Of a stretch of 64,000 nucleotides of DNA, positions 1 to 8,987 are shown one piece after another. The notes below the pieces were generated by a model that saw only the letters and a program-made list of their open reading frames with translations, made no database searches and had not been told where the DNA came from. Origin of the DNA: an uncultured Aquimarina sp. (GTDB lineage Bacteria; Bacteroidota; Bacteroidia; Flavobacteriales; Flavobacteriaceae); NCBI GenBank assembly GCA_947496355.1, contig CANMCO010000002.1, forward strand, positions 372,001 through 436,000. Reading direction: 5' to 3'. The position numbers and the translations under genes are program-made. Positions within the stretch are counted from its first letter, which is position 1; the number at the start of each line of letters is the position of its first letter.

Positions 1-143
1 AAGCACATCAAATAGTTGAATTATGGGAGGTGAATAGTAAACTAAGTTTTAATATTGATGCTAATTCTGATACGGCTAGTATGAAACAATTGCAAGAGGC
101 TATGCTTGCGTTAACCTCTGAAGTAAGAAGTTTAAAGAATTAA
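1..143 (+). CDS. 3' end of an unknown protein
   Basis: The frame is open from the window edge (first full codon at base 3) to a TAA at 141-143, giving 46 residues that end in a helical, polar tail (TSEVRSLKN). Nothing here identifies the family. The last part, rich in Q, L and E, would suit a short coiled coil. The stop overlaps the stop of the convergent App1-type gene by four bases, so the two 3' ends are interlocked with no terminator between them. The start and most of the gene lie outside the window. Confidence 0.6.
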   Translation, partial: AHQIVELWEVNSKLSFNIDANSDTASMKQLQEAMLALTSEVRSLKN

Positions 144-1141
144 TTAATAAAACCTAATTCTTTGGCATTTTGTATTGCTTCATCAGATGTACTAACAAGT
201 AGAATAGGACAAGCATCAAATAAGTCTATGATTCTTTGTATTCGCTTTTCTTTTCTTCTATGTAGTACATTTCTTAAATAAATAGCTAAAATCCTACCTG
301 GGTATTCTTTTGCGATTTGGGTGTAAATGTCTGCGTCTTTTTCTCCGCTATCACCAATCAGGATAAATCTCATTTTGGGATACATCTTTAAAAGATTTAG
401 AATTTCTGACTGTTTGTGAGGTATTTTTGGTTTTGGAGTTTTATCAAATGGAGTTCTTAAATCTCTTAATAAAATAGGACCTTTTGGGAAGAGGTGTTTT
501 TTAAAAAAGGCACTTAAATAATCATACAAATTCCAAGGACTATTACTTACATAAAAAAATGGATTTATTGGGTTATTATTCTTTCCCATATGTAATTTTT
601 TATAAAAATGAATAGTACCTTCAATAGGTAACCGCTTATCAAAATTCTTGAAAAATGTGTTTGCAATTACTCTCCATTTGAACAAGGAAGCCACCCCAGT
701 ATGTAGTATTGTGTCATCAATATCGCTTATTACACCAAATTCTGCATTTTTAGCAGGAATAAGCATATGACCGGGAAATATATTCTGATTGCTAATTTTT
801 CTTGACAAAATATCTGGCTTATATGATACAGCATATGGTAACCAACCCTCCTCGTCGGTAAGTTCTTCAAGTTTATTAAGATTTATATCAAAATTATAAT
901 ATCCTTCTTTATCACTATCAGTTTCAAATATTTCTCCATTAGATAATTTTAATTGTATTGGAGCTTCCCTAATTTCATCACTTTCTAATTGCCTATATAT
1001 GTTTTTTAAGGTTTTGAATGTACTTTGGTTTAGGTAAAAGTTGATATTCTCATCTTCAAGTGCTCTTCCGGTGGCTCGAAACAGTTCGTTGGTGCCATAA
1101 CCGAGGTAGGTGTTAATACGTAAAGCTTTTTTCTTAAACAT
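140..1141 (-). CDS. App1-type phosphatidate phosphatase family protein (DUF2183)
   Basis: The protein (333 aa) has a small N-terminal beta-rich part (about 1-115) followed by a HAD-like App1 catalytic domain. The key motif is SDIDDTILHTG near residue 140, the DxDxT nucleophile signature. Further on come YVSNSPWNLYDYL (motif II region) and LIGDSGEKDADIY near 268 (motif III/IV). Yeast App1 dephosphorylates phosphatidate; bacterial members are little studied, so the lipid substrate here is inferred. No signal peptide or membrane segment is visible, so it should be cytoplasmic. It lies 79 bp downstream of hppA on the same strand, beyond a terminator, and is probably transcribed separately. Confidence 0.85.
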   Translation of the reverse strand: MFKKKALRINTYLGYGTNELFRATGRALEDENINFYLNQSTFKTLKNIYRQLESDEIREAPIQLKLSNGEIFETDSDKEGYYNFDINLNKLEELTDEEGWLPYAVSYKPDILSRKISNQNIFPGHMLIPAKNAEFGVISDIDDTILHTGVASLFKWRVIANTFFKNFDKRLPIEGTIHFYKKLHMGKNNNPINPFFYVSNSPWNLYDYLSAFFKKHLFPKGPILLRDLRTPFDKTPKPKIPHKQSEILNLLKMYPKMRFILIGDSGEKDADIYTQIAKEYPGRILAIYLRNVLHRRKEKRIQRIIDLFDACPILLVSTSDEAIQNAKELGFIN

Positions 1142-1171
1142 GAAAAAAAGTAGTTTTTGATATAAAAATAA

Positions 1172-1198
1172 ACAACCTCGCTCAAAGAGCGAGGTTGT
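1172..1198 (-). terminator. Intrinsic terminator after hppA
   Basis: Bases 1172-1183 pair perfectly with 1187-1198 (12 bp, loop AAA). Read on the minus strand the hairpin is followed by a U-rich run (TTTATTTTTAT). It lies 23 bases past the hppA stop and just upstream of the App1-type gene start, so it should end hppA transcripts. Confidence 0.8.
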
Positions 1199-1220
1199 AT
1201 GAATATAATTTTGGTTTTTT

Positions 1221-3626
1221 TTATTTAAGTGAAGCTTTGATTGTTTCGATTTCGGCCTTTATTTCAGCTTTTGTTCCTTTCAATTCTTTTACTTCATTAG
1301 TTACTTTTCCATTTTCAGTAGTTTCAATAGTTACAGTGGCAATTGCCATATCATCTTCCATTTTCATTGTAACCTCGATCTTCTTTTCAGAAGAAGTTTG
1401 TCCTTCGATTTCATTTACCACTTCAACATTATTATTGGCTACGGCTGTTTCTTCTGTATGCCCTCCTAAAATTGGAGCTATAACTAAACCTATCAAACAT
1501 GTAAGTTTAATTAAAATGTTCATAGATGGGCCAGATGTATCTTTAAAAGGATCTCCTACAGTATCACCAGTTACTGCGGCTTTATGAGCATCAGAACCTT
1601 TATAGGTCATTTCGCCATTAATTTCTACACCAGCCTCAAAGGATTTTTTTGCGTTATCCCATGCGCCACCAGCGTTATTTTGAAAAATTGCCCATAATAC
1701 ACCACTCACGGTAACTCCTGCCATGTATCCTCCTAGCATTTCTGCAATGGCTTTAGTATCCATACCAAACAATAATGGAACAAATGCTATTACTAATGGA
1801 AATCCAATAGTCAATAAACCTGGAAGCATCATTTCTTTAAGAGAGGCCTTTGTAGAAATAGCAACACACTTATCGTATTCTGGCTTTCCTGTACCTTCCA
1901 TAATACCTGGAATTTCTTTGAATTGGCGACGTACTTCTTGTACCATTTCCATAGCAGCTTTACCCACTGCATTCATTGCCAAGGCAGAGAATACAACCGG
2001 AATCATACCTCCTACGAATAGCATTGCTAATACTGGGGCTTTAAAAATATTAATCCCGTCAATACCAGTGAAAGTAACATATGCTGCAAATAAGGCTAAC
2101 GATGTTAATGCTGCAGAAGCAATAGCAAAACCTTTTCCTGTTGCTGCTGTTGTGTTACCCACAGAATCTAAAATGTCTGTACGTTCTCTCACTATTGGTT
2201 CTTGTTCACTCATTTCCGCAATTCCACCTGCATTATCTGATATAGGTCCAAAAGCATCAATTGCTAACTGCATTGCTGTTGTAGCCATCATTGCAGAGGC
2301 TGATAAAGCTACACCATAAAATCCTGCAAAGGCATAAGATGCCCAAATAGCTCCGGCAAATAATAATACAGAAGGGAACGTAGAAATCATACCAGTGGCC
2401 AAACCTGCAATAATATTGGTTCCGGCACCTGTACTTGATTGTTGTACAATTTTAAGAATAGGTGACTTACCTAATCCTGTATAATATTCGGTTACAGATG
2501 AAATTACTGCTCCTACTACTAAACCAACTAGGGTCGCGTAAAATACACGCATAGCAGATATTTCGACTAAGCCTTCACCAAAGAATTCCATTTTCATAGT
2601 TTCCGGTAACATCCACTTACATAATGCAAAACAAGCTGCAGCTACTAAGATAATTGATGTCCAGTTACCAACATTAAGTGCTCCCATTACTTGAGCTTCT
2701 TTAGCATCATTACTCTTAATTTTAACAAGCATAGTACCTATTACAGAGATTATAATACCAACACCCGCAATTGCCATAGGTAATAAGATAGGGCCAATAC
2801 CTCCAAAAGCATCTGCAATAGAGCCTCCCATATCTTTAATAACATAGTTACCCAAAACCATAGCTGCCAGAACAGTTGCTACATAAGATCCAAATAAATC
2901 AGCTCCCATACCAGCAACATCACCTACATTATCACCAACGTTATCTGCAATGGTGGCAGGGTTACGAGGATCATCTTCTGGGATGCCTGCTTCTACTTTA
3001 CCTACAAGATCTGCTCCAACATCTGCAGCTTTGGTATAAATACCTCCCCCCACACGAGCAAATAATGCAATAGATTCTGCTCCTAAAGAGAATCCAGCTA
3101 ATGTTTCTAAAACAATTGTCATTTTATCAGTAGAAACCCATTCGCCCCCCATGAAGATGTTATAAAATATAATAAAGAAAGCTGTTAATCCTAAAACGGC
3201 TAACCCTGCAACTCCAAGTCCCATTACCGTACCACCACCAAAAGAAATTTTAAGTGCTTTTGGTAAACTAGTACGAGCGGCTTGAGTAGTTCTAACATTT
3301 GTTTTCGTTGCAATTTTCATTCCTATATTTCCTGCAAAAGCAGAGAATACAGCTCCAAAAATGAAAGCGATTACAATCAACCAGTGCGTTGTGTCTACGA
3401 CTATAGAAACTATAAATAACAATACACTTACTATAATAACGAATATTGAAAGCAGTTTGTACTCTGCGCTTAAAAAAGCTAAGGCGCCTTCATAAATATG
3501 ATCCGAAATTTCTTTCATTTTACCATCACCGGCATCTTGTTTCATTACCCAAGATTTTTTAATAAGCATGTAAATTAGCCCTAGTAATGCCAAAACAATT
3601 GGCATATAAATCATATTTGATTCCAT
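1221..3626 (-). CDS. hppA: Membrane-bound ion-translocating pyrophosphatase (H+/Na+-PPase)
   Basis: This integral inner-membrane pump (801 aa, about 16 helices) couples hydrolysis of pyrophosphate to H+ or Na+ export. The catalytic loop [19 protein letters not shown] is near residue 205, followed by the conserved [12 protein letters not shown] acidic motif. [12 protein letters not shown] near residue 490 has Ala where K+-independent enzymes carry Lys, which points to the K+-dependent subfamily. Whether it moves Na+, H+ or both cannot be told by eye. About 80 residues after the last helix (from roughly 722) are hydrophilic and Glu/Lys/Thr-rich, an extension that the core enzyme does not need. 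The soluble PPase gene lies directly upstream on the same strand but is separated by a terminator. Confidence 0.97.
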   Translation of the reverse strand: MESNMIYMPIVLALLGLIYMLIKKSWVMKQDAGDGKMKEISDHIYEGALAFLSAEYKLLSIFVIIVSVLLFIVSIVVDTTHWLIVIAFIFGAVFSAFAGNIGMKIATKTNVRTTQAARTSLPKALKISFGGGTVMGLGVAGLAVLGLTAFFIIFYNIFMGGEWVSTDKMTIVLETLAGFSLGAESIALFARVGGGIYTKAADVGADLVGKVEAGIPEDDPRNPATIADNVGDNVGDVAGMGADLFGSYVATVLAAMVLGNYVIKDMGGSIADAFGGIGPILLPMAIAGVGIIISVIGTMLVKIKSNDAKEAQVMGALNVGNWTSIILVAAACFALCKWMLPETMKMEFFGEGLVEISAMRVFYATLVGLVVGAVISSVTEYYTGLGKSPILKIVQQSSTGAGTNIIAGLATGMISTFPSVLLFAGAIWASYAFAGFYGVALSASAMMATTAMQLAIDAFGPISDNAGGIAEMSEQEPIVRERTDILDSVGNTTAATGKGFAIASAALTSLALFAAYVTFTGIDGINIFKAPVLAMLFVGGMIPVVFSALAMNAVGKAAMEMVQEVRRQFKEIPGIMEGTGKPEYDKCVAISTKASLKEMMLPGLLTIGFPLVIAFVPLLFGMDTKAIAEMLGGYMAGVTVSGVLWAIFQNNAGGAWDNAKKSFEAGVEINGEMTYKGSDAHKAAVTGDTVGDPFKDTSGPSMNILIKLTCLIGLVIAPILGGHTEETAVANNNVEVVNEIEGQTSSEKKIEVTMKMEDDMAIATVTIETTENGKVTNEVKELKGTKAEIKAEIETIKASLK

Positions 3627-3653
3627 TAAATATATTTTAAGTTAATTAGTCGC

Positions 3654-3683
3654 TAAAAGTAGTAAAAATACCCTAAATACAAA
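3654..3683 (-). promoter_or_regulatory. Promoter of hppA
   Basis: On the minus strand TTTG (3683-3680) is followed after 18 bases by TACTTTTA (3661-3654), one mismatch from the Bacteroidota TTTG-N17-23-TAnnTTTG consensus, about 28 bases before the hppA ATG. The -33 TTTG lies at the edge of the hairpin that ends ppa, so terminator and promoter overlap. Confidence 0.5.
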
Positions 3684-3718
3684 AAGCGCAATATTATTAA
3701 TAAAATATTGCGCTTTTT
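3681..3718 (-). terminator. Intrinsic terminator after ppa
   Basis: A 15-bp perfect stem (3681-3695 with 3704-3718) with an 8-base loop lies 21 bases past the ppa stop. The descending arm ends in five U residues on the minus strand. It separates ppa from hppA. Confidence 0.8.
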
Positions 3719-3738
3719 TAAATTTTTTTAATCAAAAA

Positions 3739-4269
3739 TTAATAGATACTAAACAACCCTTCTGGTTTATCCTCCATGTCTTGAAATCGTTTAACACAAG
3801 CTTTAATGATATCTTTTGCTTCATCTATATTTCCCCATCCGCCTACATCAACTTTTTTCTTTTCTAAATCCTTATATACTTGGAAAAAGTGCTCAATTTC
3901 TTTTATTAAATGTGGATTCATTTCTTTTAAATCGGCAAGTCGACTTGCTATTGGGTCTGAAACAGGTACACAGATGATTTTTTCATCTGGCCCTTTTTCA
4001 TCTGCCATATGAAAAACTCCAATAGGTTTTACTTCCATTACACATCCGGGAAAAGTTGGTTCTGTAACCAATACCAATACGTCTAAAGGGTCACCATCTA
4101 ATGCTAATGTTTCTGGAATAAAACCGTAGTCTGCAGGATACATCATAGATGAAAATATCATGCGATCGTATCGTATTTTCTTTATGTCAAAATCATATTC
4201 ATATTTATTACGACTTCCCTTCGGAATTTCAATCAGTACATCAAAGCTCTCACTATTAGCTGCGCTCAT
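3739..4269 (-). CDS. ppa: Inorganic pyrophosphatase, family I
   Basis: This soluble cytoplasmic enzyme hydrolyses pyrophosphate to two phosphates with Mg2+, pulling biosynthetic reactions forward. At 176 aa it has the usual bacterial length. Visible signatures are IEIPKGSRNKYEYD near 14-26, YPADYGFIP near 44-52 and the metal-binding D58-G-D60-P-L-D63 motif. Its neighbour hppA hydrolyses the same substrate but conserves the energy as an ion gradient, so the cell encodes a wasteful and a conserving route next to each other under separate promoters. Confidence 0.97.
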   Translation of the reverse strand: MSAANSESFDVLIEIPKGSRNKYEYDFDIKKIRYDRMIFSSMMYPADYGFIPETLALDGDPLDVLVLVTEPTFPGCVMEVKPIGVFHMADEKGPDEKIICVPVSDPIASRLADLKEMNPHLIKEIEHFFQVYKDLEKKKVDVGGWGNIDEAKDIIKACVKRFQDMEDKPEGLFSIY

Positions 4270-4296
4270 AATTTTTGTTTTCTATTTAATGGGCGG

Positions 4297-4304
4297 CAAA
4301 TATA
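4297..4304 (-). promoter_or_regulatory. -7 box of ppa
   Basis: The minus strand reads TATATTTG here, an exact match to TAnnTTTG, about 28 bases before the ppa start codon. No TTTG is seen at the right distance upstream. Confidence 0.5.
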
Positions 4305-4461
4305 AGGTATTACAAAGGTTTAGTTGGGATTTATATGAAGAAATTATTACTTTTTTTGATAAAATTTAATGTAAAGGTAAACTATAACGTTTTCAGGGAT
4401 ACGAAAATAGAATTCATTTATTAAAATATAAGCTGAAAAGGGAAGTAGGTTATGCTGTCTT

Positions 4462-6957
4462 CTAAAAATAAAACCCGAAAGATCCCGTAACTCCAAATTT
4501 ACGTGCATCTGGATTATCAAAATAATTTCCTCTGAAGTGAAAATCTATTCTAAAGATTTTAAAAATGTTTCCAACACCTACACTATATTCCCAATAAACT
4601 TCATCATCAGGTGTTAAAAGAAGCTCTTCGGATGGAGCGCTTAATAACCTATTAGCATCAGATAATTCACCCCATGCACCGCGTACTCCTACCAATTCTC
4701 TAAGATTTAATTTTCTAAGCATGGGTATTCTTGAGAATATCCTACCATTAAAATTATGCTCCAAATGTAGTGTAGCATATGTGTCAGTTACAAATTCATA
4801 AAAGTTGAGCAGCGGAAATGTATTATAAATAGATAAATACGTTTGATTTCCAGGTATAACACTTAATAAGCCCAGAGGAACATCTCCAAATGTTTTTCCT
4901 ACTTCAAGTGTGCTGTTCAATCGTCCAAAACCACCAATGTTCCAAGGTTGTTGGTATAGGAATTGAATTTTTTGATATTCAAAATCACTTTCGATAATGC
5001 CTTTTATACCCACACTGTAATTAAGAAATAATGTTGCATAATCTCCATCATTCACGGTAACTCTATCTACACCATACCCTGTGGTTTTTCGCTTTGGAAA
5101 ATACGCAAGAGATGTAGCTATTTCAGTCTGTTTAATTTTTTGTCGCAATTCACCTGTCTCTACATCTTCAAAATCAAGGCTAAACAATGATCGATCTGCT
5201 GGTTTCAGAGTTCTGAAAGAACCTGTGAGTCCAACAGTAAAGTTTTTTCTTGGTTCTAACTGCATGGATAATGCAGAAAGATTTATCGAGGTTAATCTGT
5301 CATTATCTCCAGTAGCTATAATAGATGATGAGGCTAAACTTCTTCCTTCTACATCATTAGTGTTGGTTAAACTAGCTCCCAATTGTTCTACATCTCTTCG
5401 ATTCCCTCCAGAAACAATTAACCTGGATTTTCTGTCGACTAAATATTTTCCGGAGATACCATATTTGAACTTCGTATCCTTGAAACCATAAGCACCGTAT
5501 CCTTCAATACGCCATCTGTCATTAGAAGTGAAATATGTTCTACCACCAGCTCTAAGCCTAAATCCTTCAATGTCATTGTATCCGATAGTAGAGAATAAGG
5601 GACCAAAATCAAAACCATCAAACTCTACATATCCAGTGGCTAAAATAGTCCCAATATTGTACAATCGTTTGAATGCTTTTACGGTCTTAAGTGTGTCAAG
5701 TAATTTATAAACTTTTTGTTCGTCTTTGTTAAGCTCCTCCATTCTTGCATTGCTCCAGAAGGAATCTTCTCTATTGTATATGTCTTGATTATAAGGATCT
5801 ACTTGGCTTTGATAGAACTTTTTGTCTTTTTTTATGTCAAACTTATAATTGTCATATAAAGTTGTTCTTTTTCCGTAGACTCCTCTTGATTTTTCTTTTT
5901 TACTAAAAGCAAAATCAGATTGAAAATAATCTTTGGTTATTAAAAAAACAGAGTCGTTAAGTACATCAAATTCTTGTTCTATATATAAATCCTTTACCCA
6001 GTTAATATTGGCACTTTTCGTAACCTCAAGATTAATTTCTTTAATTGCCCAGGTGGTGTCATTAACCCAAAAATCACCTTTGAAAGTTAGTTCGTTTTTC
6101 CTGCGTGGGTAATACAAAATGTTATAGCACCATTTGTTATCTATATAAGCGCTATCTGTAAGAACATAGTTATATACCCCAACTCCTGTACGAGATAGTG
6201 GACTGGTAAAACTTTTGTCAAAGAATTTTAAGTAATTATCATATACGTCATAATCAGAATACAAATCTTTTACAAATGCTATTAGAGTCTGGTTATCACT
6301 AAATCCGGCATTTTTATTTCCGGTAAGCACCTCTTTGAACTCATTGAGCTGATTATCTCCATACACTTTTGAAATTGCTTCATTAAGGAAAATAGGAAGG
6401 TAAGTTTTTCCGGTAATTCTTGAAGTGTCTACGTCATCAAAAATGAACTCCATACCATTAAAAATTCTACTATTAACCAAAGCACTATCTATCGTATTGA
6501 GATCAAACTCAAGTTTTTCGTATTTGTCGTAGTTATATTGCTTAAACTTCTTTACTCCATTAGCTCTTCTACTATCCCATATTTTTTTGAGGATATCAAT
6601 CGCAGGGTTATTTTTTTTAGAAGTTTTACCTTTATAAATTACTACCTCATCAAGTGACGCTGCTTCTTCAGCCAAAATAATTTGCATCTTATAAGTAACT
6701 CGTTTGGTAAGTGCAATTGTTTTTGTTTCAAAACCAATAAAAGAAACTTTTATATTAGAGTAATTATCATCAGACTCCATGTAAAACCTACCATTTTCAT
6801 CTGTTATAGTACCAACTGTAGAGTTTACGAATACTATATTAGCAAAGGGTATAGGCTGGTTGTTGCTGTCATATACTTGTCCACCAACTTTAGTTTGCGA
6901 AAAAAGAACTGTGCAACCAAAAATAGTAAGAATCCCTCCTAAAATAAATTGTTTCAT
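4462..6957 (-). CDS. CarboxypepD_reg-like / DUF5686 outer-membrane protein
   Basis: The 831-residue protein has a cleavable signal peptide (MKQFILGGILTIFGCTVLFSQ), then a carboxypeptidase-regulatory-like beta-sandwich (about 24-105, GGQVYDSNNQPIPFANI) of the kind found at the front of SusC-type proteins, and then a long DUF5686 region with many alternating aromatic strands that ends in Phe (GSFGFYF). The C-terminal aromatic residue and strand pattern suggest an outer-membrane beta-barrel. No TonB-dependent plug is seen, so it is not SusC. The function of DUF5686 proteins is unknown. It lies 131 bp downstream of pdhB on the same strand with no hairpin between. Confidence 0.85.
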   Translation of the reverse strand: MKQFILGGILTIFGCTVLFSQTKVGGQVYDSNNQPIPFANIVFVNSTVGTITDENGRFYMESDDNYSNIKVSFIGFETKTIALTKRVTYKMQIILAEEAASLDEVVIYKGKTSKKNNPAIDILKKIWDSRRANGVKKFKQYNYDKYEKLEFDLNTIDSALVNSRIFNGMEFIFDDVDTSRITGKTYLPIFLNEAISKVYGDNQLNEFKEVLTGNKNAGFSDNQTLIAFVKDLYSDYDVYDNYLKFFDKSFTSPLSRTGVGVYNYVLTDSAYIDNKWCYNILYYPRRKNELTFKGDFWVNDTTWAIKEINLEVTKSANINWVKDLYIEQEFDVLNDSVFLITKDYFQSDFAFSKKEKSRGVYGKRTTLYDNYKFDIKKDKKFYQSQVDPYNQDIYNREDSFWSNARMEELNKDEQKVYKLLDTLKTVKAFKRLYNIGTILATGYVEFDGFDFGPLFSTIGYNDIEGFRLRAGGRTYFTSNDRWRIEGYGAYGFKDTKFKYGISGKYLVDRKSRLIVSGGNRRDVEQLGASLTNTNDVEGRSLASSSIIATGDNDRLTSINLSALSMQLEPRKNFTVGLTGSFRTLKPADRSLFSLDFEDVETGELRQKIKQTEIATSLAYFPKRKTTGYGVDRVTVNDGDYATLFLNYSVGIKGIIESDFEYQKIQFLYQQPWNIGGFGRLNSTLEVGKTFGDVPLGLLSVIPGNQTYLSIYNTFPLLNFYEFVTDTYATLHLEHNFNGRIFSRIPMLRKLNLRELVGVRGAWGELSDANRLLSAPSEELLLTPDDEVYWEYSVGVGNIFKIFRIDFHFRGNYFDNPDARKFGVTGSFGFYF

Positions 6958-7088
6958 CTAAAGTTCTTAATGATTAATAATTGTGATAGTTAGTGGATGC
7001 ATCAATTTTTAGGCCATTTTTTTAGTGGGGTAGAATATAAACAGCCAGGTTATTAAAATTGATGAAACGTAAAATAAAAAGGTAAATT

Positions 7089-8066
7089 TTATTTGTACAT
7101 CACTTTTTTTACGGCTTTTACCACATCCTTACTATTTGGTAACCATTCCTCTAATAATACGGGAGAGTATGGTGTTGGAGTATCTGCAGTGTTAATTTTT
7201 ATAATAGGTGCGTCTAAATAGTCAAAGATATTGGATTGAACCTGATAAGTAATCTCTGAAGAAATATTGGCAAGAGGCCATGCTTCTTCAAGAATTACCA
7301 GGCGGTTGGTTTTTTTGACAGAGGTAAAAATAGCGTCCAGGTCCAAAGGTCGAACAGTTCTTAAATCTATTATTTCACAAGAAATATTTTCTTTGGCCAA
7401 TTCATCTGCTGCTTTGTAGGCTTCTTTGATAATTTTTCCAAATGATACGATGGTAACATCATTTCCTTCTCTTTTTAGTTCAGCAACTCCAAGAGGAATT
7501 GTGTATTCTCCTTCAGGAACTTCACCTTTATCACCATACATTTGTTCACTTTCCATAAAGATAACGGGATCATTATCTCTAATGGCAGATTTTAAAAGTC
7601 CTTTTGCATCTTTTGGATTAGAAGGAACAACTACTTTTAATCCTGGAGTATTAGCGAACCAATTTTCAAAAGCTTGAGAATGCGTAGCTCCTAATTGACC
7701 GGCAGAAGCAGTAGGTCCTCTAAAAACAATAGGAATATTGAATTGACCACCACTCATTTGGCGCATTTTTGCGGCATTATTAATGATCTGATCGATACCT
7801 ACCAATGAAAAATTAAAAGTCATGAACTCAATAATTGGTCTATTGCCATTCATAGCACTACCAACACCAATTCCTGAAAAACCTAATTCAGAGATCGGAG
7901 TATCAATAACTCTATCCGGACCAAACTCGTCAAGCATGCCTTTACTAGCTTTATATGCTCCATTATATTCTGCAACCTCTTCACCCATTAAATATATGGA
8001 CTCATCTCGGCGCATTTCTTCACTCATTGCTTCGCAAATTGCTTCTCTGAACTGTATAGTTTTCAT
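7089..8066 (-). CDS. pdhB: Pyruvate dehydrogenase E1 component, beta subunit
   Basis: The beta chain of the alpha2beta2 E1 enzyme uses thiamine diphosphate to decarboxylate pyruvate and acylate the lipoyl arm of E2. The 325-residue protein shows the transketolase pyrimidine-binding domain (MGEEVAEYNGAYKASKGML, then FMTFNFSLVGIDQI) and the C-terminal transketolase domain (VSFGKIIKEAYKAADEL, EEAWPLANISSEI). The frame extends upstream to 8111, but a -7 box sits inside that extension, and MKTIQFREAI at 8066 matches the family start. The alpha subunit is not adjacent, so E1 alpha must be encoded elsewhere. A pyruvate assignment over branched-chain 2-oxo acids is from overall similarity. Confidence 0.9.
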   Translation of the reverse strand: MKTIQFREAICEAMSEEMRRDESIYLMGEEVAEYNGAYKASKGMLDEFGPDRVIDTPISELGFSGIGVGSAMNGNRPIIEFMTFNFSLVGIDQIINNAAKMRQMSGGQFNIPIVFRGPTASAGQLGATHSQAFENWFANTPGLKVVVPSNPKDAKGLLKSAIRDNDPVIFMESEQMYGDKGEVPEGEYTIPLGVAELKREGNDVTIVSFGKIIKEAYKAADELAKENISCEIIDLRTVRPLDLDAIFTSVKKTNRLVILEEAWPLANISSEITYQVQSNIFDYLDAPIIKINTADTPTPYSPVLLEEWLPNSKDVVKAVKKVMYK

Positions 8067-8099
8067 CTGTAAATAATTGTTTTGTGCTATAACGAAACG

Positions 8100-8107
8100 C
8101 AAAAGTA
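8100..8107 (-). promoter_or_regulatory. -7 box of pdhB
   Basis: The minus strand reads TACTTTTG, an exact TAnnTTTG match, 34 bases upstream of the ATG at 8066. It lies downstream of the alternative ATG at 8111 and so rules that start out for transcripts made here. Confidence 0.6.
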
Positions 8108-8144
8108 GCAATTAAAACGCTTTGGGAGGGATTGAATATTGAAA

Positions 8145-8170
8145 AATTTACTATGCATGCATAGTAAATT
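8145..8170. promoter_or_regulatory. 26-bp perfect palindrome, candidate operator
   Basis: The sequence is its own reverse complement over 26 bases, with core ACTATGCATGCATAGT. It lies between the divergent -7 boxes of pdhB (8100-8107) and etfB (8185-8192), covering the -33 zone of etfB. There is no loop and no U run, so it does not look like a terminator. A dimeric repressor of the MarR or TetR type would fit. The regulator is not in this window. Confidence 0.6.
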
Positions 8171-8184
8171 CGACTTTTTATTTG

Positions 8185-8192
8185 TACCTTCG
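8185..8192 (+). promoter_or_regulatory. -7 box of etfBA
   Basis: TACCTTCG is one base off TAnnTTTG and is a common variant in this group. It stands 37 bases before the etfB ATG and 14 bases after the 26-bp palindrome. Confidence 0.5.
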
Positions 8193-8229
8193 CATTTATT
8201 ATTAAATTCTCATAAAATACCTATATAAA

Positions 8230-8976
8230 ATGAAGATATTAGTATGTATTAGCCATGTGCCAGACACAACTTCCAAGATTAATTTTACGGATGGTGATAC
8301 TAAGTTTGACACTAATGGAGTGCAGTTTGTAATCAACCCGAATGATGAATTTGGACTAACCCGTGCGATGTGGTTTAAAGAAAAACAGGGTGCATCAGTA
8401 GATGTAGTAAATGTTGGAGGCCCTGAAACAGAACCTACTTTACGTAAAGCATTAGCAATAGGAGCTGATAATGCAATAAGAGTAAATACCGAGGCTACTG
8501 ATGGTTTTTATGTAGCAAAACAACTTGCTAAGGTTGTTCAGGACGGAGGTTATGACCTTGTTATTGGAGGTAGAGAGTCAATAGACTATAATGGCGGTAT
8601 GGTGCCTGGTATGGTTGCTGCTCTTACAGGTGCTAATTTTGTAAATACATGCATAGGTCTAGAGGTTGATGGTGATACTGTAACTGCAGTTCGAGAAATT
8701 GATGGAGGTAAAGAAACATCTACTACCAAATTGCCTCTGATTGTTGGAGGACAAAAAGGATTAGTAGAAGAAAGTGATTTGCGTATTCCAAATATGAGAG
8801 GAATTATGATGGCTCGTAAAAAACCACTTACTGTTGTAGAACCAATAGATGCAGATCATGAGACAAAAGCTGTTCAGTTTGAAAAACCAGCTCCAAAAGG
8901 TCAGGTTAAATTAGTGTCTCCAGACAATGTTCAGGAACTTATAGATTTATTACATAACGAAGCAAAAGCTATTTAA
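8230..8976 (+). CDS. etfB: Electron transfer flavoprotein, beta subunit
   Basis: The small ETF subunit (248 aa) binds AMP and, with EtfA, carries electrons from acyl-CoA and other dehydrogenases toward ETF:quinone oxidoreductase. The family start MKILVCISHVPDTTSKI, the internal VIGGRESIDYNGGMVPGMVA segment and a Rossmann-like ETF fold over the whole length are visible. It is followed after 11 bases by etfA, so the two are one transcription unit. The 26-bp palindrome upstream suggests that the pair is controlled by a dedicated repressor, plausibly linked to fatty-acid oxidation. Confidence 0.95.
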   Translation: MKILVCISHVPDTTSKINFTDGDTKFDTNGVQFVINPNDEFGLTRAMWFKEKQGASVDVVNVGGPETEPTLRKALAIGADNAIRVNTEATDGFYVAKQLAKVVQDGGYDLVIGGRESIDYNGGMVPGMVAALTGANFVNTCIGLEVDGDTVTAVREIDGGKETSTTKLPLIVGGQKGLVEESDLRIPNMRGIMMARKKPLTVVEPIDADHETKAVQFEKPAPKGQVKLVSPDNVQELIDLLHNEAKAI

Positions 8977-8987
8977 AAGAGAAAAAT

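Noticed and set aside
1723..2319. Long open frame on the plus strand inside hppA
   Set aside because: It is antisense to a well-conserved membrane pump, low-complexity and without a promoter; such frames are common opposite hydrophobic proteins.
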